Below are positions 4,806 to 8,553 of a stretch of 8,553 nt of DNA, in pieces. The notes under the pieces are model-generated. The model was given only the letters and a program-made list of their open reading frames with translations. It ran no database searches and was not told the DNA's origin. Source of the DNA: Rhodospirillales bacterium (GTDB lineage: Bacteria; Pseudomonadota; Alphaproteobacteria; Rhodospirillales; JADHTD01); NCBI GenBank assembly GCA_016776525.1, contig JADHTD010000106.1:1-8553 (forward strand), written 5' to 3'. The translations under genes and the position numbers were made by a program. The stretch's first letter is position 1, and each line of letters opens with the position of its first letter.

Positions 4806-7586
4806 ATGCCCCGGATCCGCAAGCAACGCGATATCATTGATCGCAAATCCCTTGCCGGCAAGCTGCAAGAGCTGGCCGGCTGGTCGGGGTATTCGGCGAA
4901 AACCCGGCCCGATGTGCTGGGCTTTTTCAAGGAGGCGTTGGCCCAGGGCGATGCGGAAATCCGCCGCCGCTTTGAAGAAGAAGGCATGACCGGCCTCGAT
5001 ACGGTGCGGGCCCGCGGCTTTTTGGTTGACCAGATCATCCGCACCCTGCACGAATTCGCCATCACCCATGTCTATCCGGTGGCCAACCCGACCACCGGCG
5101 AACAGCTTTCCATCACCGCCACCGGCGGTTACGGACGCGGCGGCCTGGCGCCGTTTTCCGATATCGACCTGATGTTCCTGCTGCCCTACAAGCAGACCCC
5201 GCACACCGAGCAGGTCATTGAATTCATGCTCTATATCCTGTGGGATCTCGGCCTCAAGGTCGGCCACGCCACCCGTTCCATCGACGAAAGCCTGCGTCTG
5301 GCGGCCAGCGACCTGACCATCCGCACGGCACTGTTGGAAATCCGCTGGCTGAGCGGTGACAAGGACCTGTTCAACACCTTCAAATCGCGCTTCATGAACG
5401 ATGTGGTTGCCAACAGCGGCCCGGCCTATGTCGATGAAAAACTGGCCGAACGGGATGACCGCCACGCCCGCATGGGCGACACCCGCTATGTGCTGGAGCC
5501 CAACATCAAGGAAGGCAAGGGCGGCCTGCGCGACCTGCAGACGCTCTTCTGGATTGCCAAGTACCTTTATCAGGTCGACGAGGTGAAGGACCTGGTGGCG
5601 GCGGGCGTGCTGACGGCGGGCGACGCCAAAAAATTCGCCAAGGCCGACAACTTCCTGTGGACCGTGCGCTGCCACCTGCATTATCAGGCCGGGCGGGCGG
5701 AGGAACGCATCACCTTCAATGTGCAAAGCGCCCTGGCCGAAAGCATGGGCTATGCCGACCGGGCCGGGGCCCGCGGCGTCGAACGCTTTATGAAGCACTA
5801 TTTCCTGGTCGCCAAGGACGTCGGCGACCTGACCCGTATTATCTGCGCCGTGCTGGAAGAGAACCACAAGAAGAAACGCTTCCGGCTGCCGTCGCTGTCC
5901 TTCCGCAACCAAAACATCGACGGCTTCAAGATCGACGGCGACCGCCTGACGGTGGCCGACGAGAGCGATTTTAAAACCGACCCGATCAAGCTCCTCAAGC
6001 TTTTCCATGTCGCCCAGCACCAGGAACTGGATATCCACCCGCAGGCCCTGCGCCTGGTCACCCAGAGCCTGAAACGGATTAACAAAGACCTGCGCGAAGA
6101 CGCCGAAGCCAACCGCCTGTTCCTGGAGATGCTGACCTCGGACAAAGATCCGGAAATGACCCTCAAGCGGCTCAACGAAGCCGGCGTCTTCGGCAAATTC
6201 ATCCCGGACTTCGGGCGGGTCGTCGCCCAGATGCAATACGACATGTACCATGTCTATACGGTTGACGAGCACACCATCCGCGCCATTGGTATCCTGCACC
6301 GCATCGAAAAGGGACAGCTCAAAGACCAACATCCGATCTCCAGCCGCGTCATCCACGAAGTACAGTCCCGCCGCGCCCTCTATGTGGCCGTCCTGTTGCA
6401 CGACATCGCCAAGGGCCGGGGCGGCGATCATTCGGAACTGGGGGCCAAGGTCGCCAAAAAATTGTGCCCGCGCCTCGGCCTCAGCGCATGGGAAACGGAA
6501 ACCGTTTCCTGGCTGGTTTTGCATCACCTTTTGATCCCGCGCACCGCTTTCAAGCGCGACGTCAATGATCCGCAGACGGTCCGCGATTTCGCCGAAATCG
6601 TCCAGTCGCCGGAACGCCTGCGCCTGCTAACGGTGCTCACCGTCGCCGACATCCAGGCCGTCGGCCCCAATGTGTGGAATGCCTGGAAGGCGACCCTGCT
6701 GCGCGAACTGCACAATAGCGCCATCGAATTCATAACCGGCGACCAGCCCGACGACAAACGGTCTTCCCGCGTCGCCCAGGCCAAGGAAGCCTTCCGCGAC
6801 CGCTTTGCCCAGGAAAACCCCGCCGCCGCCGAAGCCCACCTGAACCGCGGCTATCCCAACTACTGGCTGATGTTCGACACCGACACCCATATCCACCACG
6901 CCCAGCTTGTCGAGGAGGCGGAAAGCCGCCAGCTCGGCCTGCATATCGAAACCCGGGTCGATACGTCGCGCGACATCACCGAGCTTATTATTTATACCGC
7001 CGACCATCCGGGCCTCTTTGCCCGCATCGCCGGGGCCATGGCTTTGGGCGGCGCCACCATCGCCGACGCCAAGATCATGACGCTGACCAACGGCATGGCC
7101 CTAGATACTTTCTGGGTGCAGTGCCCCGAAGGCGGCGCCATTTCCAGCGAGCGCGACCTCAAACGGCTGTGGAAGTCCATCGAGGATACCCTGGAAGGCA
7201 AGCGCAGCCCGGCCCACGATCTGGAAGACGTGCAGAAGAAAATTTTCACCAGCCGCACTTGGGTCTTCAAGGTGCCGCCCCGGGTGTTGATCGACAACAC
7301 GGCCAGCGCCAGCCATACGGTGATCGAGGTCAACGGCCGCGACCGGCCGGGCTTCCTGCACGACGTGACGGCGGCGCTGACCCGGGTCGGCCTGCAGATT
7401 TCCAGCGCCCACGTCACCACTTACGGCGAGCGGGTGGTCGACGTTTTTTATGTGAAGAACGTCTTCGGCCTGAAGGTGGAGCACCCGGACAAGATCGAGG
7501 AAATCCGCGGAACCCTGCTCTCGGCGGTGGCCCCCAGCCAGCTTCCCGACAAAAAGGGCGCCTCGAAAGTGGTGGCGGCGGAATAG
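4806..7586 (+). CDS. glnD: Bifunctional [protein-PII] uridylyltransferase/uridylyl-removing enzyme GlnD
   Basis: GlnD senses glutamine and uridylylates or deuridylylates PII proteins (GlnB/GlnK), controlling glutamine synthetase and nitrogen regulation. The domains are complete and in order. The nucleotidyltransferase domain has the GGYGRGG signature at 107-113 and metal-binding Asp119 and Asp121 in SDID. The PII-uridylyl central region follows. The HD domain has His489 and the His532-Asp533 pair in LLHDIAKGRGGDHSE, followed by LVLHHLL. Two C-terminal ACT domains, which bind glutamine, start near 726 (ELIIYTADHPGLFARIAGAM) and 838 (TVIEVNGRDRPGFLHDV). The ATG at 4806 gives 926 residues, normal for alphaproteobacterial GlnD, with the expected N-terminus MPRIRKQRDIIDRKSL. 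The frame is open back to an ATG at 4731, but those 25 codons run through AT-rich promoter-like DNA and do not look like GlnD. The enzyme should be active, since no key residue is missing. Confidence 0.97.
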   Translation: MPRIRKQRDIIDRKSLAGKLQELAGWSGYSAKTRPDVLGFFKEALAQGDAEIRRRFEEEGMTGLDTVRARGFLVDQIIRTLHEFAITHVYPVANPTTGEQLSITATGGYGRGGLAPFSDIDLMFLLPYKQTPHTEQVIEFMLYILWDLGLKVGHATRSIDESLRLAASDLTIRTALLEIRWLSGDKDLFNTFKSRFMNDVVANSGPAYVDEKLAERDDRHARMGDTRYVLEPNIKEGKGGLRDLQTLFWIAKYLYQVDEVKDLVAAGVLTAGDAKKFAKADNFLWTVRCHLHYQAGRAEERITFNVQSALAESMGYADRAGARGVERFMKHYFLVAKDVGDLTRIICAVLEENHKKKRFRLPSLSFRNQNIDGFKIDGDRLTVADESDFKTDPIKLLKLFHVAQHQELDIHPQALRLVTQSLKRINKDLREDAEANRLFLEMLTSDKDPEMTLKRLNEAGVFGKFIPDFGRVVAQMQYDMYHVYTVDEHTIRAIGILHRIEKGQLKDQHPISSRVIHEVQSRRALYVAVLLHDIAKGRGGDHSELGAKVAKKLCPRLGLSAWETETVSWLVLHHLLIPRTAFKRDVNDPQTVRDFAEIVQSPERLRLLTVLTVADIQAVGPNVWNAWKATLLRELHNSAIEFITGDQPDDKRSSRVAQAKEAFRDRFAQENPAAAEAHLNRGYPNYWLMFDTDTHIHHAQLVEEAESRQLGLHIETRVDTSRDITELIIYTADHPGLFARIAGAMALGGATIADAKIMTLTNGMALDTFWVQCPEGGAISSERDLKRLWKSIEDTLEGKRSPAHDLEDVQKKIFTSRTWVFKVPPRVLIDNTASASHTVIEVNGRDRPGFLHDVTAALTRVGLQISSAHVTTYGERVVDVFYVKNVFGLKVEHPDKIEEIRGTLLSAVAPSQLPDKKGASKVVAAE

Positions 7587-7798
7587 GTTTTATACGGGAG
7601 CCTGACCCCAACCCAACCGCACGCAGATAAGCGGCAGGCCCGGACTCGACCCCCGCCCAACCGGTTCTGGAAATCGCCTGATATCCACCATTTCTTTACC
7701 CTCTTGCTTTAAGTCTGGTCACTATCATGCGGATTGGTGCGGCTGGCCGGGAGGCTTGTTGCCATTCTGCGGCCATAAACGGAAGTTATTGACGGTCC
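7587..7798 (+). other. glnD-murJ intergenic region: C-rich stretch and possible -10 box
   Basis: The 212-bp gap contains no convincing gene. Its first part (about 7602-7660) is rich in C and poor in G on the plus strand, with runs such as ACCCCAACCCAACC, and has no hairpin followed by T residues. This is compatible with Rho-dependent termination of glnD, though that is inference. Further on, TATCAT at 7723-7728 matches five of six bases of a -10 box about 70 bp before murJ. The nearest TTG-type element (TTGCTT, 7704-7709) is only 13 nt away, too close to be a normal -35. A short palindrome AACCGGTT lies at 7659-7666. Confidence 0.3.
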
Positions 7799-8553
7799 AT
7801 GAACCTGCTCCGGGCGATCACCACCATCGGCGGCTTCACCATGATCAGCCGCATCCTGGGCTTCGTGCGCGATATCCTGATCGCCGCCACCCTGGGCGCC
7901 GGGCTGGTCGCCGATGCCTTCTTTATCGCCTTCAAGTTTCCCAACCTGTTCCGCCGCCTGTTCGCCGAAGGGGCCTTCAACCTGGCCTTCGTGCCGCTCT
8001 ATGCCGGCAGCCTGGAAACCGACGGCGAAGCGGCGGCCCAACGCTTCGCCGAAGAGGCGCTGAGCGTCCTGCTGTGGGCCCTGCTCATTTTTGTCACCGT
8101 CATCCAGATCGCCATGCCGGTGGTCATGCTGGGACTGGCCCCGGGTTTCATCCCCAACCCGGAAAAGTTTGATTTGGCGGTGCTGCTGACCCGCCTCACC
8201 TTTCCCTACCTGCTGTTCGTTTCGCTGGTTTCGCTGATGGCCGGCATGCTCAACTCCCTGGGGAAATTCTGGGCGGCGGCGGCGACGCCGATCCTGCTCA
8301 ATATCTGCCTGATCGGGGCCCTGCTCGGCCTGGCGCCGCTGTTGCCGACGCCGGGCCACGCCCTGGCCTGGGGGGTGTCCGGGGCCGGCATGGTGCAATT
8401 CGTGTGGATGCTGGCCCATTGCCGGGCGGCGGGGATTTCACTGCGCCTGCGCCTGCCCAGATTGAGCCCGGAGGTGCGCGAGCTGCTCAAACGCATGCTG
8501 CCGGTGGCCATCGGCGCCGGTATTTACCAGGTCAATCTGGTCGTTGACATGAT
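7799..8553 (+). CDS. murJ: Lipid II flippase MurJ (MviN), N-terminal 251 codons (truncated by window edge)
   Basis: MurJ is an inner-membrane MOP-superfamily transporter that flips the peptidoglycan precursor lipid II to the periplasmic face. The N-terminus MNLLRAITTIGGFTMISRIL aligns without gaps to E. coli MurJ. It conserves the functionally important charged residues at the same positions: Arg18, Arg24 (with Asp25), Asp39, Arg52 and Glu57, the last in RRLFAEGAFN. Hydrophobic segments follow at roughly 25-45, 88-112, 130-150 and 160-185, as expected for a 14-helix protein of about 500 residues, and the rest lies beyond the window. An in-frame TGA at 7790-7792 rules out any earlier start. 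The Shine-Dalgarno is weak: GGAAG at 7781-7785, 13 nt away, or GACGG at 7791-7795, only 3 nt away. It follows glnD in the same direction, an order common in alphaproteobacteria, where trpS often comes next. Confidence 0.96.
   Translation, partial: MNLLRAITTIGGFTMISRILGFVRDILIAATLGAGLVADAFFIAFKFPNLFRRLFAEGAFNLAFVPLYAGSLETDGEAAAQRFAEEALSVLLWALLIFVTVIQIAMPVVMLGLAPGFIPNPEKFDLAVLLTRLTFPYLLFVSLVSLMAGMLNSLGKFWAAAATPILLNICLIGALLGLAPLLPTPGHALAWGVSGAGMVQFVWMLAHCRAAGISLRLRLPRLSPEVRELLKRMLPVAIGAGIYQVNLVVDM

Noticed and set aside
4698..6527. 609-codon open frame on the minus strand, antisense to glnD
   Set aside because: It overlaps a glnD whose domains and catalytic residues are all intact, runs through the divergent promoter region, and shows no recognisable domain. 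Long antisense frames are expected opposite GC-rich coding sequence with strong third-position bias.

Overview
The window looks like a piece of core chromosome from an alphaproteobacterium of fairly high G+C content, probably Rhodospirillales-like. The lineage call rests on protein character and on the gene order malic enzyme / mutS / glnD / murJ, which I know from many alphaproteobacterial genomes. It is inference and was not tested by a search.

Layout. Positions 1-666 (minus) hold the N-terminal 222 codons of a NADP-type malic enzyme, cut by the window edge. Positions 719-1225 (minus) encode a small glycine-zipper protein resembling the general-stress 17M-like family, apparently cotranscribed with the malic enzyme. 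A 215-bp divergent intergenic region with two hairpins leads into mutS (1441-4212, plus). The mutS stop overlaps by 15 bp the 3' end of a convergent cysteine hydrolase of the isochorismatase family (4198-4716, minus). An 89-bp AT-rich divergent promoter region with two similar 13-bp dyads separates it from glnD (4806-7586, plus). After a 212-bp gap, murJ begins at 7799 (plus) and runs off the window end.

How the genes relate. These are mostly independent housekeeping functions kept together by conserved gene order: carbon metabolism (malic enzyme), mismatch repair (MutS), nitrogen-status signalling through PII (GlnD) and lipid II flipping (MurJ). The two less usual members are the stress-type membrane protein and the isochorismatase-family hydrolase, the latter inserted in inverted orientation between mutS and glnD.

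I found no defence system, mobile element, CRISPR array, tRNA or rRNA, and no convincing undescribed multi-gene system. The points most worth a second look are small regulatory-scale structures: the paired dyads upstream of glnD, a terminator-like hairpin in front of mutS, and a mutS terminator candidate embedded in the convergent gene.
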